A program made the translations under genes and the position numbers. From Rhabdochlamydiaceae bacterium (lineage in GTDB: Bacteria > Chlamydiota > Chlamydiia > Chlamydiales > Rhabdochlamydiaceae), in contig JAIETG010000009.1 of NCBI GenBank assembly GCA_019745395.1, positions 1-64,000 of the forward strand: 64,000 bases of DNA, in the 5' to 3' direction. Shown in pieces: positions 43,248 to 52,138 of this stretch; positions within the stretch are counted from its first letter, which is position 1, and each line of letters begins with the position of its first letter. The notes under the pieces were generated by a model. The model saw nothing but the letters and a program-made list of their open reading frames with translations, had not been told where the DNA came from and ran no database searches.

Positions 43248-44426
43248 CTAATACACATCCGTCATATACTGTCTTGTATGGCGTATATTTTTCATAAAAG
43301 CTCTGGCTTCCTCTTCTGAGAGGTTGCCATGCTTTTCTGCAATATGCAGAAGCGTTGCGTCCACATCTTTAGCCATTCGAGAAGCATCTCCACAGACGTA
43401 GAGATAAGAGCCTTTAGATAACCACTCCCAAATCATTTCTGCGTTTTCTAGAAGTTTATGTTGTACATAGATTTTCTCTGCTTGATCTCGAGAAAAAGCG
43501 ACTTCAAGTTTTAGCTGTCCTTGCTCTATAAGCTCATGCCAATAGTCTTTGTATAGAAAATCATGTTCGGAAGAGCGCTCTCCGAAAAAAAGCCAATGTT
43601 TTCCTGTGGCTTTTTGACAGAGCCTTTCTTGCAAGAAGGCTCTATAAGGAGCCACTCCTGTTCCAGGACCTATCATGATTAGATTGGCAGAGAGGTTTTC
43701 TGGTAGTTTAAAGTGCGCTGCAGGTTGCACGTAGATCGGAACGGTAGTTTCTTTTTCTTTCGCTAGATGGCAGAGAAAGTGACTTGCTACGCCATAGCGG
43801 ATTTCATTTTGGTGAGGATAAGAAAGAAGAGCTACTAGCAAGTGAACTTCGTGAGGATATTTTTTTAAAGAAGAGCTGATTGAGTAAAATCGAGGAAGTA
43901 TAGGCGTGAAGTGTGGAGCTAAATCTTGTAATGGACTGGGTTTTTTTTGAAAAAGTTTAATGATGTCTAAGAGATCTTTTCCTGTTAAAAAAGTGGCAAG
44001 CTCAGCCTTGTTTAAAGGATCTACAATGTGCGTTAGGAGCTCTTTTGTCGAGGGATTTGCATTTTCTTGTAAAAGATGTCTAAGAAGCGAAGTGTTAACT
44101 CTAGAGAGGTTTACTTTGTGTGAAAGATAGTGCTCGCAAGTCATTTCTTCTTGAGATCTGGGATCGATTACAAGTGCATCCGGAGTATCACTCAGTAGTG
44201 AGAAAAAATTTTGTACAAGTAGGGGGTCGTTTTGAGGAAGGACACCGATTGAGTCTCCCGGTTCAAACTGTAAATTAGTATTTCGAATGTCTAAAGCGAT
44301 GTGGTAAGTTTTTTTCGTAGAGAGAGAATGAGAGAGCAGACGTTTTTCTTGGAGGGTAACTTTGCAAGGAGTTGTCTTGCTGTAATGCTCGGGGAGGGTT
44401 TTTTTTGAGTTTTCTGAGTTATTCAT
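43248..44426 (-). CDS. cysJ: CysJ-like sulfite reductase flavoprotein (FAD/NADPH module)
   Basis: 392 residues from ATG 44426. It contains the FAD domain (FEPGDSIGVLPQNDP, then RFYSISSS) and the NADP domain (MIGPGTGVAPYRAFLQERL, then YLYVCGDASRMAKDVDATL), ending in the aromatic-capped ...TRQYMTDVY expected to stack on the flavin. The N-terminal flavodoxin (FMN) domain of E. coli CysJ is missing, as in the chlamydial homologue (CT435 in C. trachomatis). It would pass electrons from NADPH to an unknown acceptor; no sulfite reductase haemoprotein gene is in the window. Divergent from the small lipoprotein at 44492. Confidence 0.85.
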   Translation of the reverse strand: MNNSENSKKTLPEHYSKTTPCKVTLQEKRLLSHSLSTKKTYHIALDIRNTNLQFEPGDSIGVLPQNDPLLVQNFFSLLSDTPDALVIDPRSQEEMTCEHYLSHKVNLSRVNTSLLRHLLQENANPSTKELLTHIVDPLNKAELATFLTGKDLLDIIKLFQKKPSPLQDLAPHFTPILPRFYSISSSLKKYPHEVHLLVALLSYPHQNEIRYGVASHFLCHLAKEKETTVPIYVQPAAHFKLPENLSANLIMIGPGTGVAPYRAFLQERLCQKATGKHWLFFGERSSEHDFLYKDYWHELIEQGQLKLEVAFSRDQAEKIYVQHKLLENAEMIWEWLSKGSYLYVCGDASRMAKDVDATLLHIAEKHGNLSEEEARAFMKNIRHTRQYMTDVY

Positions 44427-44491
44427 AGACAAAAGTATGGTAAAAGAAGTAAATAAAAAAAAGAAAAACGTTAATATAAGGATTTTGCTTC

Positions 44492-44608
44492 ATGAAAATC
44501 GCTGTTTTATTGTTGTTCATGATTACTCTCGTTGGCTGTACGTCAGCTGGCTATAATCCTTCCTACATTTCTGATGTAGAAGCGGATTCTTATATTGTAG
44601 AAGAATGA
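44492..44608 (+). CDS. 38-residue lipoprotein
   Basis: A short gene: ATG 44492 with AAGGA 10 bases upstream, signal [16 protein letters not shown] (lipobox LVGC, Cys16), then a 22-residue mature peptide ([22 protein letters not shown]). It sits beside gltX on the opposite strand, the place where Chlamydiaceae have the small cysteine-rich lipoprotein OmcA. It has only one Cys, so it is not a recognisable OmcA, but position, size and lipidation match. Its last 19 bases overlap the end of gltX. Confidence 0.65.
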   Translation: MKIAVLLLFMITLVGCTSAGYNPSYISDVEADSYIVEE

Positions 44609-46116
44609 CCTTTAGTAGGGATCAATTCTTTTCCATCTTTTTTAGCCCAAGCTTTTGTCAGAAGATCTAGTTTTTTGTTGGAGATTCCTCCTAAAAATTC
44701 TATAGCTTGCAAGAGTCGAGCTCGCGTACGGTCTTTTCCTAAAAGTTCTACCGAATCAAACAGTGGGGGGCCTATTTTTTTTCCTGTCAAGCTTGCATAT
44801 AAAATGGGCATCATTGCTTTTTTATAATGCAGTCCGAAAACGTCAGACACATCTTTCGATGCCTTTTCAATCCCGGTCTTGCTCCAATCTTCCTGTTCAT
44901 CCAAGCTCCAAATAATGCCTTGCAAAGCAAAAGCAACGGCTTCTTTAGGTAAACTCGTAGGGCATAGTAGTTCTTCTGTGTAGTCCAAATGGCGGACAAA
45001 AAAGAATCCACAGAGTTCAATGAATTCGGAGAAGTTTTTCATGCGTTTATGGCAAAGAGGCATGAGTTTATTCATAAACTCTTCTTGAAAACCCCATTGT
45101 TGGATTGTTTTCCAAAGTTGGTTTTCAGGAACGGTCTTGATGAGGTATTGCTGATTGAGCCAATCGAGTTTTTCGGAATCGAAAATGGCGCCTGAAACAC
45201 CGATGCGTTTGGGATCGAATTCCGTAATCAGCTCTTCTAGGGAATACATTTCACGATCCCCTGTCATGCTATAGCCCATGAGAGATAAAAAATTTAAGAA
45301 GGCTTGAGGGAGGTATCCGGTATCTCTGTAGTAGAAGATGGAGGTGGGATTGCGTCTTTTGGAAAGTTTTTTTCCATCTTTACCTAAAAGAAGAGGCATA
45401 TGCATGAAAATAGGAGGCTTCCACCCAAAACTTTCGTAGAGCATAATATGCTTAGGAGTAGAACTCATCCATTCATCTCCACGAATCACATGTGTGATCT
45501 CCATAAGATGATCGTCGACTACATTGGCTAAATGGTACGTAGGGAATCCGTCGGATTTGAGCAGAATCTGGTCATCGACGTCAGCCCAGGGGCATGTGAT
45601 AGTCCCTTTAATTCCGTCTTCAAAGCAGCACTCGCCAGTTAATGGGATCTTGAGTCTTACAACGTAGGGCTGCCCTTCTTTCTCTCTTTTTTCTATTTCT
45701 GCTGTATCGAGATTTCTATATCGTCTATCGTATCCAGCGCGTTGTCCTAACTTGGACGCTGTTTCTCGCATTTCTGCCAGCTCTTCTGGCGTTGCAAAAC
45801 ATTTGTAAGCTTTTCCTTGGTCCAAAAGCATTTGGCAATGTTTTTGATAGATCTCAGTCCTTTCAGATTGTCGATAAGGGCCATAAGGGCCTCCGACGTC
45901 AGGACCTTCATCCCAAGAAAGACCCGTCCAACGAAGTGCGTCAAAAATACTTGTCTCATATTCAGGCTTAGAGCGTGTGCGATCTGTATCTTCAATTCGT
46001 AAAATAAAATTGCCCTTAAAATGTTTGGCAAAAATAAAATTGAAAAGAGCCATGTATGCAGTTCCTACATGAGGATCTCCTGTAGGAGAGGGGGCGATGC
46101 GCACGCGTACGGTCAT
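44590..46116 (-). CDS. gltX: glutamyl-tRNA synthetase
   Basis: 508 residues from ATG 46116, with AAAGGA nine bases before it; the longer frame to 46140 lacks a site. Class I signatures: the HIGH-like loop in [16 protein letters not shown] and the KMSKS-like [23 protein letters not shown](H)[21 protein letters not shown] and the C-terminal anticodon-binding helices follow. Length is normal. It charges tRNA-Glu for translation and, through glutamyl-tRNA, can feed haem synthesis. The neighbourhood gltX-tsp-euo is a chlamydial one. Confidence 0.95.
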   Translation of the reverse strand: MTVRVRIAPSPTGDPHVGTAYMALFNFIFAKHFKGNFILRIEDTDRTRSKPEYETSIFDALRWTGLSWDEGPDVGGPYGPYRQSERTEIYQKHCQMLLDQGKAYKCFATPEELAEMRETASKLGQRAGYDRRYRNLDTAEIEKREKEGQPYVVRLKIPLTGECCFEDGIKGTITCPWADVDDQILLKSDGFPTYHLANVVDDHLMEITHVIRGDEWMSSTPKHIMLYESFGWKPPIFMHMPLLLGKDGKKLSKRRNPTSIFYYRDTGYLPQAFLNFLSLMGYSMTGDREMYSLEELITEFDPKRIGVSGAIFDSEKLDWLNQQYLIKTVPENQLWKTIQQWGFQEEFMNKLMPLCHKRMKNFSEFIELCGFFFVRHLDYTEELLCPTSLPKEAVAFALQGIIWSLDEQEDWSKTGIEKASKDVSDVFGLHYKKAMMPILYASLTGKKIGPPLFDSVELLGKDRTRARLLQAIEFLGGISNKKLDLLTKAWAKKDGKELIPTKGHSSTI

Positions 46117-46228
46117 GAAAGAGTATCCTTTTTTCAGCATAGTTATTTCAAAGAAGAGATTTATTGTACCAGTTAAGCTTTAGAATGCAAGAGTTCCTTC
46201 AGAGCAGATGGTACGATATTTTTTCCTA

Positions 46229-47125
46229 TTAATGGTTTCCTTCTGATGTAGGATCTGGCTGCCCCCAGGGAGAGGGTTGCATTTCGATGGTATTATTATC
46301 TTTAAGAGTTATTCGTGTGTTTATAGCAGTTCCAGGATAGGTTTTGTGGTTAGCTCCAAAAGCACAAAATCCTGTTAAAAGGGTTTTTCTGCTTGCAGTA
46401 GGCGATTGATTAGGGCCGCTTCCATGAAAGAGGTAGGGGTGCATAAATAGAAGATCTCCGGGTTGAGCTTCTATCCAAACGCGCTCTTCTTCTTTATCTT
46501 GAGGTATAGGGTAGTTGTTTTTATCGATCCATAAGCCCCCATTTTCTTGTGTCATGGGATCTACAGGTATCACGCAGATTGCATAGCTGCCATTTCCTAA
46601 AATATCTTGCCAGTCTGGGTCGTAGGATTGACGAAATTGGATATCTCGATGTTTAGGAAATGCGATTCCGTCTCCTGGCATTTTTGGGTGGACTTGGAAA
46701 ATCAAATGTTCTAAATCAGAAGTTCCAAGCAATGCAAAGAAAGTTCTGAGCATTTTTTCGGAACGTCCGATTTTTAGAAGAGAGGGCTGCATGCCCCCTA
46801 TTCCATTAATTCGTGCAATTGAAATGGATGTGCTTGAGGGCCTTTTGAAGATGATTTTAGATCCTTCGATATGAAGGAACTGTTCTGATGTGGAAATGGA
46901 TTGATCTTTAGAATTTTTAATCGCATCTAAAGCTTGATCAACGCTTGCTGTTAGTTTTTTTTGAAGATCTTTGCATTCATCAGCGCTCAGACATTGTCTT
47001 TTAATAAGATAGCCTTGTTCATAGAAAGTAGTAATTTCTTCCTGTGAGAGAAAAGTCTCAGGTTCTTCAGCATTCAAATTCAAACAAAAAAAGAGGCAAG
47101 TAAATGTAATCAGTATCCGTGTCAT
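46229..47125 (-). CDS. exported phytanoyl-CoA dioxygenase (PhyH)-like protein
   Basis: 298 residues. The N-terminus (MTRILITFTCLFFCLNLNAEE) is a signal peptide. The body is a double-stranded beta-helix oxygenase: FYEQGYLIKRQCLSADECKDLQ, the metal motif H-x-D in PKHRDIQF, then PGDLLFMHPYLFHGSGPN with the distal His, and SRKTLLTGF with the 2-oxoglutarate Arg. It should use Fe(II) and 2-oxoglutarate to hydroxylate a small molecule, but the periplasmic location is unusual for an enzyme that needs 2-oxoglutarate. It is the second exported oxygenase-like gene in the window (see 5205-5959). Confidence 0.75.
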   Translation of the reverse strand: MTRILITFTCLFFCLNLNAEEPETFLSQEEITTFYEQGYLIKRQCLSADECKDLQKKLTASVDQALDAIKNSKDQSISTSEQFLHIEGSKIIFKRPSSTSISIARINGIGGMQPSLLKIGRSEKMLRTFFALLGTSDLEHLIFQVHPKMPGDGIAFPKHRDIQFRQSYDPDWQDILGNGSYAICVIPVDPMTQENGGLWIDKNNYPIPQDKEEERVWIEAQPGDLLFMHPYLFHGSGPNQSPTASRKTLLTGFCAFGANHKTYPGTAINTRITLKDNNTIEMQPSPWGQPDPTSEGNH

Positions 47126-47186
47126 CGAAGAGCTCCTGGTCGTTGATCGGTTCTAAGATATTCCTCTGCTCTATTATCTACAAGAT

Positions 47187-48041
47187 TCATGAACCAAAAA
47201 ACATGGCAAAATATCCTATGCGACTGGCTTCTAAAGATTCGTATAGACGATTGGATGCATTGTTGTTTTCTTGGGTAAAGATGAGAAGTTTGTGAAGGTT
47301 GTGAGTTTTTCGGACATCTATCATCATCTGAGATAAAATGGCTTTAGCGTATCCCTTTTTGCGAAATAAAGGTGCGGTATACACGCCCCCTACTTGTCCT
47401 ATTCCTATAGCTTTTGCATTCAGTTCTGCTATGGACACAAGTGTATCTTGGCAAAAGTATCCCCAGATAATTTTTTCTTGTGCTTTTGTAAGAAATTGCT
47501 CGTGAAGCTGCTCGCTTGTTAGGTCGTGAGGAATTCCTTCTTCTGCAAGATAGTCGAATCGAAGGATTTTCCACTGTGGATAGTCTTTGGCAGTTAAATA
47601 TCGAACAGGAGCCTGAATAATATCTGTAAAGCTAGGGATCTGTTTGCTGTAGAGGATTTCTTTCGTTGTAAATATATCTGTTGTGATGATTTTTTTTGTT
47701 TTCAGGAATTTCCAAAAAGAAGAGCAAAAATTCCATTCTCCTAAAAGGCCTGTAAGAGGAACTTTCTCTGCTAAGCAGGCTTGCAAAAGGATGTCAAAAA
47801 TCGATTCTTGTAAGGAAGCTTGCACTAAGAGATTGCCTCTTCTTGTAAGAGCAAAAACAGCAACGATTTTTTGAGAGGATCGGATGATTTGGAAGTTAGC
47901 TGAATTAGGAGCCTCTGAGAGTGTTACTCCGTGAGCTGCTAAATTTCCTAATAAAAAGAGGGCGTAGTTTTCGTGTTTTTGTAAAAAGCAGATCACTTCT
48001 TGCTGAGAAGAAGGATCTACTTTTTCGATAGAAAATTTCAT
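47187..48041 (-). CDS. GNAT family N-acetyltransferase
   Basis: 284 residues. The C-terminal GNAT fold is visible: ISIAELNAKAIGIGQVGGVYTAPLFRKKGYAKAILSQM, with the acetyl-CoA-binding R/Q-x2-G-x-G/A pattern (FRKKGYAKAI), then KLLIFTQENNNASNRLYESL for the last helix and strand. The first 130 residues (QQEVICFLQKHENYALFLLGNLAAHG) form an N-terminal GNAT-like half often seen in two-lobed enzymes. The acceptor is unknown. It ends with ...GYFAMFFGS and lies four bases after the tsp stop, so tsp and this gene probably share a transcript. Confidence 0.75.
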   Translation of the reverse strand: MKFSIEKVDPSSQQEVICFLQKHENYALFLLGNLAAHGVTLSEAPNSANFQIIRSSQKIVAVFALTRRGNLLVQASLQESIFDILLQACLAEKVPLTGLLGEWNFCSSFWKFLKTKKIITTDIFTTKEILYSKQIPSFTDIIQAPVRYLTAKDYPQWKILRFDYLAEEGIPHDLTSEQLHEQFLTKAQEKIIWGYFCQDTLVSIAELNAKAIGIGQVGGVYTAPLFRKKGYAKAILSQMMIDVRKTHNLHKLLIFTQENNNASNRLYESLEASRIGYFAMFFGS

Positions 48042-48045
48042 GATT

Positions 48046-49980
48046 TTACGAGGATATACTTAAAAGGAAGATTAGATCAGACATTACATGGATTGCTTCT
48101 GTTAGTTGCAGATCGCTTTGTCCAAAAGTTTCAGAGTAGTCCTTTTTCTCGTCCTTTTTTTCGAGCTCTTTGAGAAAATTTTGATAATTCTTGTCGGAGT
48201 CGATACGTTCTTTTGAGTTAGCCTTCAGCATTTCTAAGTAGGGAGTGTATGTAGAAATGTAAGTCTGCTTGCTTGCTGCATAAAGGTTTTGCAGTTGAAG
48301 CCGATGTAGAGGAGAAAGGTCAGAAAAATCATCTTCAATACTTGAAGAAATTTCATCGGTAGAAACAGGGAATTTTGCATGTTTTTCGCCGACTTCTAGT
48401 TGAGAAAGGCCCCCAGGAACAACGATATCCGCTATGACACCGACTAGTTGTGGGCTTTTTCCTGAGACTGTGTAATATCTTCCTCTAGTTACTTTAAATT
48501 CTCCTTTGGGATTGACTTTTCCATAATTGGCAGACTCTAAAGTAAAGGTCTGAAAGGTGCCTTTTCCAAACGTTTCTGAATCACCAATTACAAAAGCTCT
48601 TCCGTATTCTTGGAGAGTTTGAGCTACAATTTCAGAAGCTGAAGCGCTACCTCTATTAGTAAGAACAAGTAACGGTCCGTCCCAAGCTTTCTTTTCTTCT
48701 AAATTGCGAAGTCTTTGAATGGAGTTAGTATTATCTTTTACGGATACGACAACTCCTTTATCGATAAAAAGACCAGTGACCGCAACGGCTTGAGTTAAAA
48801 CTCCTCCAGCGTTATTGCGTAGATCTAAAATGATCCCTTTGAGTTTATTATCTTTTTTCAGTTCATTGATGGCTTGAGCTAAGTCTTTAGCAGAAGAACT
48901 GGTGCTATCTTGGTAAAAAGAGAAAAGGTGGAGAATCCCTATGCAGCCGTCTCCAAAAGGATGTTTAGAGGTTTCTAATCGACTTTCTTTTAAAACGACC
49001 TCTCCGCGAATAATCTCAATTTCTAGTTTTTCTTCTTCTTTAGTTTCTGTATCATTACCGGTTCTTAGGACAGTAAGACGCACTGGAGTTCCTTGTTGTC
49101 CGCGTATGAGTTCTACGGCATCAGAGATTTCCATCCCTACAATAGGTTCTTTGTCAACAGCGATGATTTTGTCCCCGACCTTGAGCTTGTTGTCTGCTCC
49201 TGCAGGACCACCATCTAAGAGGCGGACAATTGTAAGCCCGTTGAGGTCATCTTTGAGTTGAGCTCCAATTCCGTACAGTTTTTGCTGCACTTGGATCATA
49301 AATTGAGTAGCTTCAGAAGGTGTGAAATAGGCTGTTTGAGAGTCTAAAGAAGAGCTGATAGATTTGAGTGTGTAAGATAATGCCGTTTGTGTTTTTTCTG
49401 TAGCAGATTTCCCAAGTAACTCTTCCTCACGGTTGATTCTTCTTTTCTTAAGTTTTAGCGTAAATTGCTCTTGGTCGGATAGGCTGAGTTTTTCCGCAGT
49501 TTCTAATTGGAGGGCTTTAATGCGTAGTATTCTATTTTTAAGATCTTCTTCTGTTTTGACCCAAGTTAAGTCCTTGAATTCACTAAGACTAACTTGAGTT
49601 GGCATTTGCATGCTGGCAACCTCGAGTTCGATCTGGTTTCTTCTTGCAACGGCTCGTTCTATGCAGCTATGTAAGGTTAAAAAATTACTAAAGTCTGCCT
49701 TTTGAACATTTTGTAGAGTTTGTTTTAAAAGTTCTTCGGAAGGAGTTATCCACTCAGCAACTTCACTTTCTAAAAAATATGTTTTAGAGGGGTCGATTTC
49801 GTCTAAATAGTGTATAAAAGATCTTTGAATGATTTCTTCGGATAATTTTTGATAAGAAACGTGAGATTTTAAAATTTCTTGTATCTTATTTTTAGTGTCT
49901 TGCGGTGTTAAGGAAGGGGGTTTGGCAAAGCAAAGACAGGGGATACAGACAAGTAAAAAAAAGAATATCCTGCGGCGCAT
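48046..49980 (-). CDS. tsp: tail-specific protease (CPAF-unrelated Tsp/Prc, CT441-like)
   Basis: 644 residues with a signal peptide (MRRRIFFFLLVCIPCLCFA). A long helical N-terminal region is followed by a PDZ domain (GIGAQLKDDLNGLTIVRLLDGGPAGADNKLKVGDKI) and the protease core. The Ser-Lys dyad is visible: Ser in NRGSASASEIVAQ and Lys in TFGKGTFQTF. A C-terminal DUF3340-like extension follows. It cleaves proteins from their C-termini in the periplasm; the Chlamydia homologue CT441 is reported to reach the host cell. The location near gltX and euo is as in Chlamydia, although the cysteine-rich outer-membrane genes omcB/omcA are missing here. Confidence 0.93.
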   Translation of the reverse strand: MRRRIFFFLLVCIPCLCFAKPPSLTPQDTKNKIQEILKSHVSYQKLSEEIIQRSFIHYLDEIDPSKTYFLESEVAEWITPSEELLKQTLQNVQKADFSNFLTLHSCIERAVARRNQIELEVASMQMPTQVSLSEFKDLTWVKTEEDLKNRILRIKALQLETAEKLSLSDQEQFTLKLKKRRINREEELLGKSATEKTQTALSYTLKSISSSLDSQTAYFTPSEATQFMIQVQQKLYGIGAQLKDDLNGLTIVRLLDGGPAGADNKLKVGDKIIAVDKEPIVGMEISDAVELIRGQQGTPVRLTVLRTGNDTETKEEEKLEIEIIRGEVVLKESRLETSKHPFGDGCIGILHLFSFYQDSTSSSAKDLAQAINELKKDNKLKGIILDLRNNAGGVLTQAVAVTGLFIDKGVVVSVKDNTNSIQRLRNLEEKKAWDGPLLVLTNRGSASASEIVAQTLQEYGRAFVIGDSETFGKGTFQTFTLESANYGKVNPKGEFKVTRGRYYTVSGKSPQLVGVIADIVVPGGLSQLEVGEKHAKFPVSTDEISSSIEDDFSDLSPLHRLQLQNLYAASKQTYISTYTPYLEMLKANSKERIDSDKNYQNFLKELEKKDEKKDYSETFGQSDLQLTEAIHVMSDLIFLLSISS

Positions 49981-50286
49981 CGTTTCCTCTCAGTAAATGT
50001 TCTAATCGGAGCATAAAACATGAGAAACTTTAAGGCTATTAAAAACAGTGGGTTGCTTCGATAATGGTGTTTTTTTTCTATTTTTTGACAGGTAAATTAA
50101 CTGAAAGATTGATTTAAATTCATTTTTATGTCACAATAATTAATCAAAGCGTAGCTATTGAAGCTAAAAGAGAAAAAACAAGCGAATAAGAGTAGAATAA
50201 ACGAAACTGAGTACTGAATATTTAATTCTCTAATAAAGATAAAGTTATATAATTTTTTTTTATGTTTTTAGTATAAGGAATAGAAA
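49981..50286. other. 306-base divergent promoter region between tsp and euo
   Basis: AT-rich and without a gene. A TTGACA occurs at 50085-50090 and a TATAAT at 50248-50253, but they are not correctly spaced to each other and neither has a good partner. AAGGA at 50275-50279 is the euo ribosome site. Confidence 0.4.
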
Positions 50287-50742
50287 ATGGAGAAGGAAAA
50301 CAATCATTTTACCGGAGTAGAAACCCAAAGCGATGCTCCTCGCAAAAAAATGGTTTCTATTACGGAGGCTGCTAGGATCAATAACGTGACTAGACAAGCC
50401 ATTTACGTAGCAATTAAGCAAAGAAAGCTAAAGGCTTACAAAGACACTACTCGATGGACTATCGACGTAGAAGATTTGGATGCTTATAGAAAGCAAAAAT
50501 ATTCTCGATCTAAATCGATTTTTGATGGGGAACTTCTTTTTGATAACCAAAAAGGATTCTTTTCTGTAAATCAAGTAGCAAAGATACTTGGCGTACCAGC
50601 TCAAAAAATTTATTATGCTACAAGAGTAGGTCTTCTTAAAGCTTCTCGTAAAGGAGCTGCTTGGGTTGTTCATACAGATGATATTCAATCTTACAGAGAG
50701 CTATATCTTAGCCGCAGAGAAAGCAATACAGAGGTTGTATAA
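50287..50742 (+). CDS. euo: Euo-like DNA-binding repressor with two tandem helix-turn-helix domains
   Basis: 151 residues made of two homologous halves, each an excisionase/MerR-type helix-turn-helix: VSITEAARINNVTRQAIYVAI...RWTIDVEDLDAYR (about 22-70) and FSVNQVAKILGVPAQKIYYAT...AWVVHTDDIQSYR (about 91-138). Euo is chlamydia-specific, is made early in infection, and represses late genes needed for the infectious form, so this is a master developmental switch. Its length is shorter than the 180 or so residues of Chlamydia Euo. A strong terminator follows directly, so it is monocistronic. Confidence 0.88.
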   Translation: MEKENNHFTGVETQSDAPRKKMVSITEAARINNVTRQAIYVAIKQRKLKAYKDTTRWTIDVEDLDAYRKQKYSRSKSIFDGELLFDNQKGFFSVNQVAKILGVPAQKIYYATRVGLLKASRKGAAWVVHTDDIQSYRELYLSRRESNTEVV

Positions 50743-50771
50743 TTTTATAATTATACAAATTTTTTTTATTT

Positions 50772-50810
50772 ACACCGCTCGTTTTGAAAAAAATGAGCGG
50801 TGTTTTTTTT
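50772..50810 (+). terminator. intrinsic terminator of euo
   Basis: ACACCGCTC pairs with GAGCGGTGT (9 bp, extended by TTTT/AAAA) and is followed by eight T. Confidence 0.9.
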
Positions 50811-50860
50811 GTAAAACTTCGCTGTATAAATTTCAATCTATCCAAATTTAAATGAATTAT

Positions 50861-52138
50861 TCAATTTGTGTTTGAGTGTACTAAATATACTGCTGTTTCT
50901 AGGTGAGTTGTTTGTGGGAACATATCAAAAGCTTGTAAATCTTTTAAGATAAATCCTTGTTTGGATAGATAAGCCAAATCTCGAGCGAGAGTTGGTGGAT
51001 TGCACGATACATAAGTAATATTTGATTTGCTATCTCCTAAAATCTTTAGTACAGCGGGAGCAAGCCCTACTTTAGGTGGATTTACGAGAATAGAGTCTGG
51101 TGTAAAGGAAGCTAAAAGGGAAGGGAGCGCTTCTTCTACATCAGCACACAAAAATTGTACGTTTTTGATCTGATTTTGCTGCCCATTTTGGATGGCCAGT
51201 TTTATGGAAGCAGGGTTCAGTTCCACTCCAGTGACTATTTTCCCATCTCGAGCAAAAAGAAGACTAGAAGCTCCTATGCCGCAGTAAAGATCTAAGATTT
51301 TTTGACTGTTTTGATTTTTTTCTAAAACCCAATCATAGAGATAACCTGTTTGCTCTGGATGGTTCTGTACAAATCCTAAAGGGGAGAAAGTGCAAGTAAT
51401 TCCTCTATGAGTAAATGAAGCGGTAGTTTCTCCAAATGTAAATATTTTTTTTGGAGTTTGAATAATCCAACCATCAAATGCTGGGTGATTGGTTAGTGCA
51501 TCTTTAAGCTTTTGCATTTCTTTGTCGGGAAGTTCCGTTAGAAAGTGGCAAAAAATTATATAGCGATCCTCGGATGTTTTAACAATTTTCAGAGAAGAAT
51601 TAGAAAGAGTGAGAGTTGGATCTAGTGTAGCCACAAGTTTTTGTAAAAAAATGAGGAGTGGATCTGGTCCTTTATGAAACAAAAGACAGCTTTGAATCGG
51701 AAGGTGAGCGCCTTTTTTGGTTGTAAATCCTAAGGAAAAAGTTTGATTGATTTGTTGGATCTTTAAGGAAATATGCCTACGGTATTCGAAAGCAAGAGTA
51801 GATGGTTTTATCGGGGGAATGGGGTATTGGATTTTCGCAATTCTTGTAAGAGAGTCTTCTAGAAAGCGTTTTTTTAGTTCTAATTGAAGCGGGTAGGCGG
51901 CATGCTGAAGTTGACATCCTCCGCACTGAAAAAAATAAGGGCACGGTGGATTCACGCGTTCTGGATTTACTTGGATGAGTTTTTTAAGCTTGCCTTTTGC
52001 AAAGTGACGTTTTTGTTCAGAGATTTCAATTTCTGCAACCTCTCCAGGGAGCGTAAAAGGAACAAAGCAAACCTGAGTGCCAATTTTCCCGACACCATCT
52101 CCTCCAAATGCGACGCTATGAATAGAACAGAGGGTCAT
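50861..52138 (-). CDS. TrmA/RlmD-family tRNA or 23S rRNA uracil-5 methyltransferase
   Basis: 425 residues. The N-terminus is a TRAM domain (SIHSVAFGGDGVGKIGTQVCFVP...GEVAEIEI). Iron-sulfur ligands sit in CPYFFQCGGCQLQH, a fourth Cys further on. The Rossmann fold has KILDLYCGIGASSLLFA and VTGVELNPASIKLA; the active centre is NPPKVGL followed by the nucleophile motif YVSCNPPTLARDLAYL. It methylates a uracil in 23S rRNA (RlmD/RlmC) or tRNA (TrmA); the sequence does not tell which. Its start overlaps the recJ stop by four bases, so they form an operon. Confidence 0.88.
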   Translation of the reverse strand: MTLCSIHSVAFGGDGVGKIGTQVCFVPFTLPGEVAEIEISEQKRHFAKGKLKKLIQVNPERVNPPCPYFFQCGGCQLQHAAYPLQLELKKRFLEDSLTRIAKIQYPIPPIKPSTLAFEYRRHISLKIQQINQTFSLGFTTKKGAHLPIQSCLLFHKGPDPLLIFLQKLVATLDPTLTLSNSSLKIVKTSEDRYIIFCHFLTELPDKEMQKLKDALTNHPAFDGWIIQTPKKIFTFGETTASFTHRGITCTFSPLGFVQNHPEQTGYLYDWVLEKNQNSQKILDLYCGIGASSLLFARDGKIVTGVELNPASIKLAIQNGQQNQIKNVQFLCADVEEALPSLLASFTPDSILVNPPKVGLAPAVLKILGDSKSNITYVSCNPPTLARDLAYLSKQGFILKDLQAFDMFPQTTHLETAVYLVHSNTN

